Shown here: positions 17,984 through 27,866 of the stretch, piece by piece
Position numbering within the stretch: position 1 is the first letter of the stretch
Layout of the letters: every line of letters starts with the position of its first letter
The notes under the pieces: model-generated
What the model was told of the DNA's origin: nothing
The model's database searches: none
What the model saw: the letters and a program-made list of their open reading frames with translations, nothing else
Program-made: the position numbers and the translations under genes
Assembly (NCBI RefSeq): GCF_038405225.1
Contig: NZ_CP151657.1
Coordinates: 3,818,961 to 3,882,960 of the forward strand
Source: Arthrobacter citreus
GTDB taxonomy: Bacteria; Actinomycetota; Actinomycetes; Actinomycetales; Micrococcaceae
Length of the DNA stretch: 64,000 bases
Direction of reading: 5' to 3'

Positions 17984-18316
17984 CGAGGGGTTGAGCGCAT
18001 CTGAGGACGTTCCCCAGTCGAAGACCTTTCGTGGTCTTGGGTTAATCCTGTCTGCTATCTCGTTGAGGTCCTGCCGGCTGGACTGACGAGAGCGACAGTT
18101 CTCGGCAGACATTGGCAGAGGAGCCTGTTGGCGTGTTTTCGTTCGTTCCGCACTGTCAGGCGCTGGGTCGCTGAAGTAGGCAGGCAGTCCCTGCCCGGCT
18201 GTGAGCTCCTGATGCTCAGCCAATTCGCGTCCGCGGTCCCGCTTCAGGGACAGTCGGTGCGCTGCCGGTGGTCCGCGGAAGTTCGAGGTCAGGGCAGTCC
18301 GGACGACGTCGGCTTT
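17984..18316 (-). pseudogene. IS30-family transposase remnant (catalytic C-terminal half, frameshifted)
   Basis: Translating the minus strand gives pieces of an IS30 DDE transposase in order: ADVVRTAL...LSLKRDRGRELAEH (second catalytic Asp region), GLPAYFSDP, then in another frame GTNENT (catalytic Glu region), and back in the first frame DLNEIADRINPRPRKVFDW and SSDALN (C-terminal hallmark). The frame changes near 18150 and returns near 18085, so the gene is dead. The N-terminal half was not found. Downstream, at about 17900-17925, is a stretch that could be a worn terminal repeat, but this is uncertain. Confidence 0.8.
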
Positions 18317-18394
18317 TGATTCCGTTACGGAGCTGCACCAGCCGGAGCGGGTCCAGGGTCAGACACGGTGCCAACCGGGAGGCCAGCGACGGCG

Positions 18395-19303
18395 TTAGCC
18401 CTCCGCGAGTGCTCCGCGGAGCAGCGCGGTCAGCTCTTCGGTGAGGGCCGGTGAAGAACTGATCGGGGTTCCGTCGATGGAGGTCACCGGAGCCAGCAGC
18501 CGAATGCTGGATACCAGCCACACGCCGTCGGCCTCCATCAGGTGCGCCGGTTCCAGCGGCCCGTAACCGCGGGCCCAGCCCGCCGCCTCGGCGGCGTCGA
18601 ACAGGGCCCGCTGAGTGGTGCCCGGCAGGATACCGCTCTCCAGCTCGGGGGTCAGCAGCATTTTGACGCCGTCTTCCTCCACCGCAAGGATGACGCTTGA
18701 TGTGGGGCCCTCCAGGACCTTGCCGTCCGAGGACGTGAAGATGACGTCGTCGGCGCCGTTGGCCTTTGCATAGCGCAGCGCAGCCATGTTGACGGCGTAG
18801 GAGAGGGTCTTGGCTCCCAGGAGCAGCCACGGTGCCCGCTCCGCCAGGGTGCTGTCGTAGCCGCGGTCCAGCAGCAGGACTGACACGCCGTCGGCCGCGC
18901 GTTCCCGCATTCCGGCGGGCACAGCGGAGGCGGCAACCCAGGCCGTGGGGGAGTGCGCCCCTTCGATTCCGCGGGTCAGGAGCAGCTTCACTATCGCTTC
19001 CCCTGTGCCGTCCCCCGCGCCTTCCCCCGTGCCTTCCCGGCGCGTCAGCTCGGCGAGGGCCGTAGTGACAGCCCGCTCCCAGTCACCGCGGGCCGGCGGA
19101 TCCAGCTCCAGGGCCTGGGCCGACGACGCCAGCCGGTCCAGATGGGCATCCATTTTGCGGGGGCTGCCGTCCACTGCCAGCATCGATTCAAAGATGCCAT
19201 CACCTCGGGTCGCACCGAGATCAGTGGCCATCAGCTGCGGCTCGGAAGCGTCAGCGAGGCGGCCATTGGGGAATTCGGGGTCCAAAAATACCAGAACAGT
19301 CAT
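18395..19303 (-). CDS. pabC: Aminodeoxychorismate lyase (class IV PLP enzyme)
   Basis: A 302-aa PLP-dependent fold-type IV enzyme. It has the catalytic Lys in GAKTLSYAVNMAALRYAK, the cofactor-binding ADDVIFTSSDGKVLEGPTSSV, and LPGTTQRALFD. It likely makes 4-aminobenzoate from aminodeoxychorismate for folate; a branched-chain or D-amino-acid aminotransferase role is possible from sequence alone. The PabB homologue 1.5 kb away supports the folate assignment. A GTGEGAGDGTGE low-complexity insert around residue 93 is unusual. TAGGCT lies six bases before the ATG, consistent with a leaderless message. Confidence 0.82.
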   Translation of the reverse strand: MTVLVFLDPEFPNGRLADASEPQLMATDLGATRGDGIFESMLAVDGSPRKMDAHLDRLASSAQALELDPPARGDWERAVTTALAELTRREGTGEGAGDGTGEAIVKLLLTRGIEGAHSPTAWVAASAVPAGMRERAADGVSVLLLDRGYDSTLAERAPWLLLGAKTLSYAVNMAALRYAKANGADDVIFTSSDGKVLEGPTSSVILAVEEDGVKMLLTPELESGILPGTTQRALFDAAEAAGWARGYGPLEPAHLMEADGVWLVSSIRLLAPVTSIDGTPISSSPALTEELTALLRGALAEG

Positions 19304-19309
19304 GTGCCC

Positions 19310-19315
19310 AGCCTA
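19310..19315 (-). promoter_or_regulatory. Candidate -10 box for leaderless pabC
   Basis: TAGGCT on the minus strand, exactly six bases before the pabC ATG; no ribosome binding site between them. Confidence 0.45.
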
Positions 19316-19372
19316 GTTTGCCATCGGGGCAGACTAGGCTGGTGGGTAAGGATCAGATGATGGGAGCGTCGT

Positions 19373-20848
19373 GTGTGGGTGGCATTAACCGGTTCGTCGC
19401 TGCCCGTTTGGATTGTCACTGCCCTGACCGTCCTCGACTATGCCATCCGGATCATCGCGCTTGGCGTGGTTCCGGGCAACCGGCGGCCCACCACCGCCAT
19501 GGCCTGGCTGTTGTGCATCTTTTTCCTCCCGGTGCCGGGCATCATCCTCTTCCTGCTCTTCGGTAACTTCCGGCTGTCCGAACACCGGGTCAAACGGCAG
19601 GCCGAAGTTAACCGGGCCGTGCGTGAGAACACCCGCGAGCTGGAGGCCGAAGGCAGCCGCTATTCCGGTCCTGAATGGGTGGTGTCCGCGACCGAACTCA
19701 ACCGCAGGCTTGGTTCGTTCCCGAGCCTGGACGGCAACAAGGTGGAGCTGCAGCGCGACTACGCCGAATCCATCAAGGAGATGACCGAGGTGGTCCGCGG
19801 CGCGCAGAAGTACGTGCACGTGGAGTTCTACATCATGAGTTACGACGCCGTAACCCGCGATTTTTTTGCCGCCCTCAAAGACGCCGCGGCCCGCGGCGTG
19901 CGGGTCCGGCTGCTGTTTGACCACATCGGAACGCTGCGGGTGAAGGGATACCGCAAGCTGCTGGCGGAACTGCGCAGCACCGACATCCAATGGCGGCGGA
20001 TGCTGCCCATCCTGCCGGCCCGCGGCCAGTGGCGGCGTCCGGACCTGCGCAACCACCGGAAGATCCTCGTCGTCGACGGGCAGGTGGCGTACACCGGTTC
20101 GCAAAACCTGGTGGAACCGTCCTACCGCAAGCCCCGCAACCATCGGATGGGGCGTAAATGGGTGGAGCTGATGGCCCGCCTGGAGGGGCCGGTCGTTGAT
20201 GAAATCAACGTGGTGTTCGCGACCGACTGGAACGCGGAAACCGACGAGAACCTCGAACGTGAACTCAGCCTCTACGAGTGGACCACCCATCCCGGCGACG
20301 TTACGTGCCAGGTGGTCCCCAGCGGCCCCGGATTCACCACCGAAAACAATCTGCGGCTCTTCACGTCCCTGATCTATTCGGCGTCGGACCGGATTTCCAT
20401 TACCAGCCCGTACTTTGTCCCGGATGATTCGCTGCTGTACGCCATTACGACGGCGGCCCAGCGCGGCGTGCAGGTGGAGCTTTTCGTCTCCGAAAAGGGC
20501 GACCAGTTCCTGGTGGACCACGCCCAGCGCTCCTACTATGAGGCGCTGCTGCGCGCCGGGATCCGGATTTATCTCTACCCGAAGCCGCTGGTCCTTCACG
20601 CCAAGCACTTCACCATCGACAACGAGGTGGCAGTGCTCGGGTCCTCGAACATGGACATGCGCTCCTTCTCGCTGAACCTGGAAGTGTCCATCATGATGTT
20701 CGACGGCGACATTGTGGCGAAAACCCGGCGGATCGAAGACACCTACCGTTCCATGTCCCGGGAGCTGCTGCTGTCGGACTGGGTGGACCGGCCGGTGTGG
20801 CAGCGGTACGTGGACAATGTGTGCCGGCTGACCGCCACGCTGCAGTAA
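19373..20848 (+). CDS. cls: Cardiolipin synthase, phospholipase D type
   Basis: A membrane-bound enzyme of 491 aa that makes cardiolipin from two phosphatidylglycerols. Two N-terminal membrane helices (residues about 10-35 and 42-63) include the family FLPVPGIILFLLFG. Two HKD catalytic motifs follow: HRKILVVD at residues 228-235 and HAKHFTID at about 409-416, each followed by a strand and an N or S residue (TGSQN, LGSSN). Length is standard. The start is a GTG a few bases after GGGAGCG. It lies between pabC on the minus strand and pabB in convergent orientation. Confidence 0.93.
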   Translation: MWVALTGSSLPVWIVTALTVLDYAIRIIALGVVPGNRRPTTAMAWLLCIFFLPVPGIILFLLFGNFRLSEHRVKRQAEVNRAVRENTRELEAEGSRYSGPEWVVSATELNRRLGSFPSLDGNKVELQRDYAESIKEMTEVVRGAQKYVHVEFYIMSYDAVTRDFFAALKDAAARGVRVRLLFDHIGTLRVKGYRKLLAELRSTDIQWRRMLPILPARGQWRRPDLRNHRKILVVDGQVAYTGSQNLVEPSYRKPRNHRMGRKWVELMARLEGPVVDEINVVFATDWNAETDENLERELSLYEWTTHPGDVTCQVVPSGPGFTTENNLRLFTSLIYSASDRISITSPYFVPDDSLLYAITTAAQRGVQVELFVSEKGDQFLVDHAQRSYYEALLRAGIRIYLYPKPLVLHAKHFTIDNEVAVLGSSNMDMRSFSLNLEVSIMMFDGDIVAKTRRIEDTYRSMSRELLLSDWVDRPVWQRYVDNVCRLTATLQ

Positions 20849-20883
20849 CCGGGAGAGCCAACCAGAGGAAAGCCAGGGGGACG

Positions 20884-23049
20884 TTAGGGGAAACGGGAGC
20901 CCAGGGCACTGAGGACACCGAAGGCCTTGGCCCGGACCTCATCCCATTCCTCCGCGGGATCGGAATCCGCGGTGACCGCTCCACCCACCCCGAGGGTCAC
21001 TGCTGTTTCCTGAATCTCCAGCGTGCGGATCACCACAGAGAGGTCGGCCGCGCCGGTGAGGGAAAACCAGCCGACGACGCCGGAATAGGGTCCCCGCGGA
21101 GCTCCCTCCAGCCGGTCGAGGATGGCCATGGTGCTGATCTTCGGTGCGCCTGTCATTGAGCCAGGCGGGAAAGCGGCGGCGATTGCCTCCGCCCGCGATG
21201 CCCCGGGGAGCAGGTGCGCGTCCACGGTGCTGACCAGCTGGTGGACCGTGGCGTACGTTTCCACCGCGCACAGGCGGGGAACCGTCACGGATCCCGGAAC
21301 GGCGTGATGGGATAAGTCGTTGCGCAGCAGGTCCACGATCATGACGTTCTCGGCCCGGTCCTTCAGCGAGGACACCAGGTCCGCCTCCAGCAGCCGGTCC
21401 TCCTCTTCGGTGGCACCGCGCGGCCGGGTCCCCTTGATGGGTTCGGCGCGGACCCCTCCGGCGGCGTCGATGGACAGGAACCGTTCCGGCGAGGTCCCGG
21501 CCAGGCCGAAACTGCCGAAGCGCAGCAGCGACGCGAACGGTGCCGGGCTTCGCCGCCGGAGGGCCCGGTACAGGTCCAGCAGCTGCGCGGCATCCAGGGC
21601 TTTCGTCAACCGGGCACTGAGCGCCGTGGTCAGACAGACTTCATAGGAGTTGCCGTCGGTGATTTCCTGCTGCGCCGCCCGGACCTTCTCCAGATAGGAG
21701 CTGCGGCTGTCCCGGACGGTGAACTGCGGGGCGGGCACGTCTGCCCGGGCCGCCCCCGTCCCCGCTGCCGTTCCCACTGCCGGGCTTGCGCCGGCCGCGG
21801 CATCCAGTGCATCCTGCACGCGGGCCGCCCAGTTCCCGCCGTCGTCGTCCAGCGTCAGCGCGTACACGCACTGCAGCTGGTGATCCAGCACCACGGCGCG
21901 GCCGGCAAAGAGCAGGGCCGCGTCCGGAGCGGATCCCGGGGCCGGTGCAATATCGGCACCGCCGGTCTCACGCTTGAGCTCGTACCCCAAAAAACCGACC
22001 CAGCCCAGGGAGAACCCGCCGGGATAGTTGTCGGGAACAGTGACCGTGTTCCGGCCCCACACCGAGTCCAGCCACTGGAAAAACGGTCCGGTCCGGGACA
22101 GGGTCACCGGCCCGGACACCACGGTGGTCACCCCGCTGCGGTGCTCGGCGTACCTGCCGTGCGCCCCGCCGTCGTCGGCCATGATGCTGAACCGGCTGCG
22201 CGCGGCGATGTGGGCGGCTCCGGACGCCCCGGACGCCCCGGACGCAGCCGGGCCGGCCGCGCTGGAGGCGCTGGAACTATCCAGCCAGACGGCATGCGGG
22301 GAGTCCGCATACAAGGCGGCGAACAGGTCCGCAGGGTCAGCCCCCAGGTCCAGCCGGTCAACGCGGACGGAAGCCGCCGCGGACTCGACCGGAGACGGCT
22401 GCAGCCGTGGCAGCTGCAGCTCGCCCAGCGCGCGCAGCACATATTCGGCGGCTTCCCCCGGAGCCCCGTAACGGTGCTGCCGGTCCACCGTGATGTCCGC
22501 CCGTGCCGCCGCCGGATCTCCGGCGGCCCAGGTCCGTTCCTGTGCCGCCCACCGCTCCCAGTGCGGTGCATACGTTTCGCCGTCGCGTTCCAGTGCCTTC
22601 TCCCGGCGCAGCTCGGCCGGCGCCTGCACCCATACGGCGGCGTCGAGCAGGGGTCCCGCCGCGGCGGCTGAGGCTCCCACTCCCTCCAAGATGATGATCT
22701 CCGCGGGCGCGGTGCTGCGGGTCTCCCCGTACCGGCTGGCTTCCCAGTCCCACGCCTGCCAGAGTGCCGGCTGACCTGCAGCCAGGGGTTCGGCGACCTG
22801 CCGGGCGTAGTAGGCGATGCCGTCCGCCAGCCCGTCCCACCCCGGATAGATGTCCTCGAGATGGAACAGGGCCACGCGGTGGTGCGCGCGCAGGGCTGCT
22901 GCCAGTTCAATGGCAAGGGTGGTTTTGCCTGCCCCGGAAAACCCGTCGACGGCGATCATTACGGGCCGGACTGCTGCCATGGGGGACGACGCGGGGGATG
23001 ATGCGGGGGATGACGCAGCGGGGGAGGACGCGGGGGCAGGGGTCGGCAT
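20884..23049 (-). CDS. pabB: P-loop (uridine-kinase-like) domain fused to aminodeoxychorismate synthase component I
   Basis: A 721-aa two-part protein. Residues 30-220 form a nucleoside-kinase-like P-loop domain with GFSGAGKTTL at 36-45, LEDIYPGWDGL, IIILEGVG and a PHWERWAAQERTW region. From about residue 240 it is a chorismate-binding enzyme, with LGWVGFLGYELKRETG, SYEVCLTT, IKGTRPRGA, LLRNDLSHH and GSMTGAPKISTM. The latter makes aminodeoxychorismate for folate. What the kinase part does is unknown. The first 23 residues are an Ala/Ser/Pro repeat coded by a 12-bp DNA repeat; the true start could be the ATG at 22980. The ATG at 23049 directly follows the stop of the phosphatase gene. pabA is not adjacent. 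Confidence 0.85.
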   Translation of the reverse strand: MPTPAPASSPAASSPASSPASSPMAAVRPVMIAVDGFSGAGKTTLAIELAAALRAHHRVALFHLEDIYPGWDGLADGIAYYARQVAEPLAAGQPALWQAWDWEASRYGETRSTAPAEIIILEGVGASAAAAGPLLDAAVWVQAPAELRREKALERDGETYAPHWERWAAQERTWAAGDPAAARADITVDRQHRYGAPGEAAEYVLRALGELQLPRLQPSPVESAAASVRVDRLDLGADPADLFAALYADSPHAVWLDSSSASSAAGPAASGASGASGAAHIAARSRFSIMADDGGAHGRYAEHRSGVTTVVSGPVTLSRTGPFFQWLDSVWGRNTVTVPDNYPGGFSLGWVGFLGYELKRETGGADIAPAPGSAPDAALLFAGRAVVLDHQLQCVYALTLDDDGGNWAARVQDALDAAAGASPAVGTAAGTGAARADVPAPQFTVRDSRSSYLEKVRAAQQEITDGNSYEVCLTTALSARLTKALDAAQLLDLYRALRRRSPAPFASLLRFGSFGLAGTSPERFLSIDAAGGVRAEPIKGTRPRGATEEEDRLLEADLVSSLKDRAENVMIVDLLRNDLSHHAVPGSVTVPRLCAVETYATVHQLVSTVDAHLLPGASRAEAIAAAFPPGSMTGAPKISTMAILDRLEGAPRGPYSGVVGWFSLTGAADLSVVIRTLEIQETAVTLGVGGAVTADSDPAEEWDEVRAKAFGVLSALGSRFP
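22981..23036. repeat. G-rich 12-bp tandem repeat
   Basis: Four imperfect copies of GGGGGAYGAYGC (one extended by AGC, one with GAGGAC) and a partial fifth. They encode the Ala-Ser-Pro N-terminus of the kinase-PabB fusion on the other strand. Confidence 0.8.
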
Positions 23050-23571
23050 TTAGCTGCCGGCGCCGGAGGCGGTGTCCAGGGCAGCAGCGACGTACTGCAC
23101 AATGCCCGGCACTGCTGCCGAAATCAGGGCGTAGGAAGAATCAAAATCGCTCATGTCGCCGTACCAGGGGTCCTCAATGCCCAGCTGCTCCGGGGCAAGG
23201 TCTGCGGCGGCGGGATCGAAGCTGCGCAGCAGCCGGATTTTTTCTCGGTCCGCCGCGGAGGGAGCACGTTCCTGAAGCTCCAGCAGATGCCCGTAATCGA
23301 GGGCCAGGATCAGGTCGAGGGTGGCGAACTCTTCCAGCTCGAAGGCGTGGGCGCGGAAGGGTGCAATGTCGGCTGCCGGGAACCCGTGCTTGAGCAGTTC
23401 GGTTTTAGTGCGGTCATCCATGGGGCGGCCGGCCTCCCATCCGGTAACGCCGGCGGAGCTTACCGTGACCCGGGCGCCGAGCCCGGCGTCGTCAAAAGCG
23501 CGGGTCAGGCAGAACTGGGCCATGGGCGAGCGGCAGATATTGCCGGTGCAGACCGCACTGATTCGGTACAT
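23050..23571 (-). CDS. Low-molecular-weight protein-tyrosine phosphatase
   Basis: A 173-aa phosphatase with the active-site loop CTGNICRSP at residues 8-16 (C-X4-CR-S form) and the DPWYGD motif near residue 134 that carries the general acid Asp. Such enzymes dephosphorylate tyrosine residues in bacterial kinases or arginine residues; the target is unknown. Its start has both GGAGG directly before ATG and a TAGGCT hexamer six bases upstream. The stop codon abuts the start of the kinase-PabB gene (TAAATG), so they are likely co-transcribed. Confidence 0.9.
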   Translation of the reverse strand: MYRISAVCTGNICRSPMAQFCLTRAFDDAGLGARVTVSSAGVTGWEAGRPMDDRTKTELLKHGFPAADIAPFRAHAFELEEFATLDLILALDYGHLLELQERAPSAADREKIRLLRSFDPAAADLAPEQLGIEDPWYGDMSDFDSSYALISAAVPGIVQYVAAALDTASGAGS

Positions 23572-23577
23572 CCTCCC

Positions 23578-23583
23578 AGCCTA
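23578..23583 (-). promoter_or_regulatory. Candidate -10 box for the phosphatase gene
   Basis: TAGGCT on the minus strand, six bases (GGGAGG) before the ATG. Confidence 0.4.
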
Positions 23584-23626
23584 CCCAGTCCCCGGCACGG
23601 CCCGGCCCCGTAACCGCCGCGGCTGC

Positions 23627-24430
23627 TCAGGCCCAGGCAATCACCTCTCCCGAGGGCAGCAGGAACCAGCCGTCCGAGGCCTGGGCCCAGCGCCGCCAGC
23701 CCGCGGCCATCCGTTCCAATCCGGCCTGGTCAGTCAGCTCACGGTCCAGAGCCTGCTCGGCAAAAGCCGAATGCAGCACCCGGTCCGCCCAGCCCCCGCC
23801 GAACCAGCTCCGGCGCTCCTCGGTGGCGTAGAGCCAGTTCGATGACGACGGCTCAAACTCGGTGAAGCCGGCCTCCAGGGTCCAGGCCACCAGCCGCCGG
23901 CCCGCGTCAGGCTCCGCTGCATTGCCGCGGGCAATCCGCTGGTACGTGTCCATCCATTCCGTGAGCTCGGGAAGCTCGGGATACCAGCTCATCCCGTGGT
24001 AATCGGCGTCGCGCACTGCAACCAGGCCGCCGGGGCGGGTGACCCGGCGCATCTCGCGCAGTGCCGCCACCGGGTCGGCCAGATGCTGGAGGACCTGATG
24101 GGCGTGGACGACGTCGAAGGTTCCGTCGGGATAATCCAGGTCATACACATTGCCCGCAACGAAGTCGATGTTAGTCAGCCCGCGCGACGCAGCGAGTTTC
24201 CGCGCCGAGGCAACCACATCCTCGGACGGATCCACGCCGGTAACCGGTCCCGGCTCCACGAGGTTCGCCAGGTCGGCCGTGATGCTGCCCGGTCCGCAGC
24301 CCACGTCCAGGACTGCCATGCCGGGTTCCAGGAAGGGAAGCAGATACGCGGCGGAATCCGCGGCGGTCCGGGCGGCGTGGGCGCCAACCACACTGCTGTG
24401 GTGGCCGTGCGAATACTGTTCGGGAGCCAT
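23627..24430 (-). CDS. SAM-dependent methyltransferase, class I
   Basis: A 267-aa methyltransferase. Motif I is VLDVGCGPGSIT at about residues 40-51, followed by GVDPSEDVV, the acidic motif FVAGNVYDLDYPDGTFDVVHAHQVLQH and the post-motif VTRPGGLVAVRDADY. The pattern is that of UbiE/Methyltransf_11 enzymes acting on small molecules. The substrate cannot be inferred. TATCCT lies six bases before the ATG. The gene is upstream of the phosphatase on the same strand and divergent from a DUF3995 membrane protein. Confidence 0.85.
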   Translation of the reverse strand: MAPEQYSHGHHSSVVGAHAARTAADSAAYLLPFLEPGMAVLDVGCGPGSITADLANLVEPGPVTGVDPSEDVVASARKLAASRGLTNIDFVAGNVYDLDYPDGTFDVVHAHQVLQHLADPVAALREMRRVTRPGGLVAVRDADYHGMSWYPELPELTEWMDTYQRIARGNAAEPDAGRRLVAWTLEAGFTEFEPSSSNWLYATEERRSWFGGGWADRVLHSAFAEQALDRELTDQAGLERMAAGWRRWAQASDGWFLLPSGEVIAWA

Positions 24431-24436
24431 AGGAGG

Positions 24437-24442
24437 AGGATA
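24437..24442 (-). promoter_or_regulatory. Candidate -10 box for the methyltransferase gene
   Basis: TATCCT on the minus strand, six bases before the ATG. Confidence 0.4.
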
Positions 24443-24577
24443 CGCGGACCGCGGAGGCTATCGGCCGGAGTTTGCGGTGTGTGTCGTGCCGGCTCCGCGG
24501 AGCCTTGTCCCGGGCCCGGCTCCCCGGGGACGATGTTTTCCGGCAACAGCATCAGCCGGCCGTCCGGAAGGTTCATG

Positions 24578-25120
24578 ATGGGATCGCTTCGCCACGAGGG
24601 GGCAACCCGCGTGTGTGTCTGGACGGCGTGTGCCGCCGGCGTGGTGCATGCCCTGTTCAGCCTTTACTGGGCGATCGGTGGTTCCTGGCTGCTGGACACC
24701 GTGGGCCCGGATGCCGTCCGGATGTCCGCCGACGCCCGGCTGCTGACCGGACTGGGGCTTGGGCTGGTGGCTGCAGCGAAGACCGCAGCAGCGGTTGTCC
24801 CCGTCAACATGGCGTACGGGCGGCTCCGCAGGGAAAAGCTATGGCGGGGCTTGAGCTGGGCCGGCGCTCTTCTGCTGGTCTTGTACGGCGGCGCCAACAC
24901 CGTTGTTGGAAACGCGGTGCTGGCGGGGCTGGTTTCCCCGGATGGAGGCTATGACCGGGCGGCGATGGCCGGCCACTCTTGGCTGTGGGATCCGCTGTTC
25001 CTGCTCTGGGGGCTGGCGCTGCTGGGCTATCTCCTGCTGTCCGGGCCGGCCCAGACAGGGTCCGGGTTGGCCCCGTCCACCGGCCCGTCAAGACCGCGCG
25101 GGCCAAAACTCCAGAGTTGA
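24578..25120 (+). CDS. DUF3995 membrane protein
   Basis: A 180-aa protein with four hydrophobic segments. The first contains VVHALFSLYWAIGGSWLLDTVG, typical of DUF3995 proteins; the last is LWDPLFLLWGLALLGYLLL. Function is unknown. Two adjacent ATG codons at 24575 and 24578 follow GGAAGG; the second has the better spacing. The TGA stop lies inside the first HAIR operator of the dnaK promoter, so the gene end and the heat-shock control region overlap. Confidence 0.72.
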   Translation: MGSLRHEGATRVCVWTACAAGVVHALFSLYWAIGGSWLLDTVGPDAVRMSADARLLTGLGLGLVAAAKTAAAVVPVNMAYGRLRREKLWRGLSWAGALLLVLYGGANTVVGNAVLAGLVSPDGGYDRAAMAGHSWLWDPLFLLWGLALLGYLLLSGPAQTGSGLAPSTGPSRPRGPKLQS

Positions 25121-25137
25121 GTCCTTTAGGCTCAACT
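25115..25137. promoter_or_regulatory. HAIR operator 1 (HspR site) of dnaK
   Basis: AGTTGAG and CTCAACT separated by nine bases, matching the HspR-associated inverted repeat CTTGAGT-N7-ACTCAAG. It lies just upstream of the -35 element. Confidence 0.85.
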
Positions 25138-25140
25138 TTG

Positions 25141-25166
25141 TTGACAAAGGAAAAGCCGTGAGTAAA

Positions 25167-25168
<2 letters not shown>
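25141..25168 (+). promoter_or_regulatory. dnaK promoter
   Basis: TTGACA (25141-25146), 16-base spacer, TAAAGT (25163-25168). It is framed by two HAIR operators, so bound HspR should block polymerase. Confidence 0.8.
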
Positions 25169-27112
<1,944 letters not shown>

Positions 27113-27114
27113 TC

Positions 27115-27747
27115 ATGACGGCAGCGAACGAGAACCCCAGCGAGAAGCCCAACCCCGAGGAGCAGGACGCCGACGGGCAGCCGGCGGAGTCCGGCAACCC
27201 GGCGGCTGCAGAGCCGGCGGAAGCGGCGTCGGAAGCTCCGGCTTCCGGAACAGAGGGTGATGCCCTGGCCCAGGCCGAGCAGATCCTGAACAGCGCCGAT
27301 ATGCCGGAGCAGCCGCAGGAAGCGGCTTCGCCCGAAGCTGCGGAGCTGCGCAATGACCTGCTGCGGCTGCAGGCGGAATACGTCAACTACCGCAGGCGGG
27401 TGGAGCGTGACCGCGATGTTGCACGGGAAATGGCTGTCATCGGAGTGCTGAACTCTGTGATGCCGGTCCTGGACGACATCGACGCCGCGCGCCAGCACGG
27501 TGACCTGGTGGACGGACCGTTTGCCTCAATCGCCAACAAGCTGGAAAACACGCTGAAGACGTACGGCCTGACGCGGATCGACGAGGTGGGGGTCGAATTT
27601 GATCCCAACATCCACGAAGCGCTGATCCAGCAGCAGAGCGCAGACGTAACGTTTGACACCGTGACGCAGGTCCTCCGCGTTGGCTATAAGGCCAACGACC
27701 GGGTGCTGCGGGCGGCACAGGTTATCGTCTCCGTTCCGGAGCAGTAA
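27115..27747 (+). CDS. grpE: Nucleotide exchange factor GrpE
   Basis: The 210-aa exchange factor that releases ADP from DnaK. The first 80 residues are acidic and low-complexity. The coiled-coil helix follows ([22 protein letters not shown]), and the C-terminal beta domain contains [15 protein letters not shown] and [21 protein letters not shown], the GrpE signature. It starts two bases after the dnaK stop. Confidence 0.96.
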   Translation: MTAANENPSEKPNPEEQDADGQPAESGNPAAAEPAEAASEAPASGTEGDALAQAEQILNSADMPEQPQEAASPEAAELRNDLLRLQAEYVNYRRRVERDRDVAREMAVIGVLNSVMPVLDDIDAARQHGDLVDGPFASIANKLENTLKTYGLTRIDEVGVEFDPNIHEALIQQQSADVTFDTVTQVLRVGYKANDRVLRAAQVIVSVPEQ

Positions 27748-27752
27748 CAGCG

Positions 27753-27795
27753 GGTGCCCGGGGCCGTCGCGAGGCGGCCCCGGGCACCTCTTTTT
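27753..27795 (+). terminator. Strong hairpin with T run between grpE and dnaJ
   Basis: GGTGCCCGGGGCCG pairs with CGGCCCCGGGCACC around an 8-base loop, followed by TCTTTTT. By sequence this is an intrinsic terminator located inside the chaperone locus. Confidence 0.8.
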
Positions 27796-27866
27796 CAGCA
27801 AGGCACGTCCGGTCCGTAGTCCGCGGGATTGCGGGCAGGAGCAGTAATTATGGAAGGGGACACCAA

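Noticed and set aside
18216..18830. 204-codon minus-strand frame overlapping pabC
   Set aside because: Its first two thirds are a shadow of pabC and the rest is the IS remnant region in a different frame.
22981..23036. G-rich repeat as a CRISPR array
   Set aside because: Units are 12 bases, contiguous, in frame and coding; no spacers.
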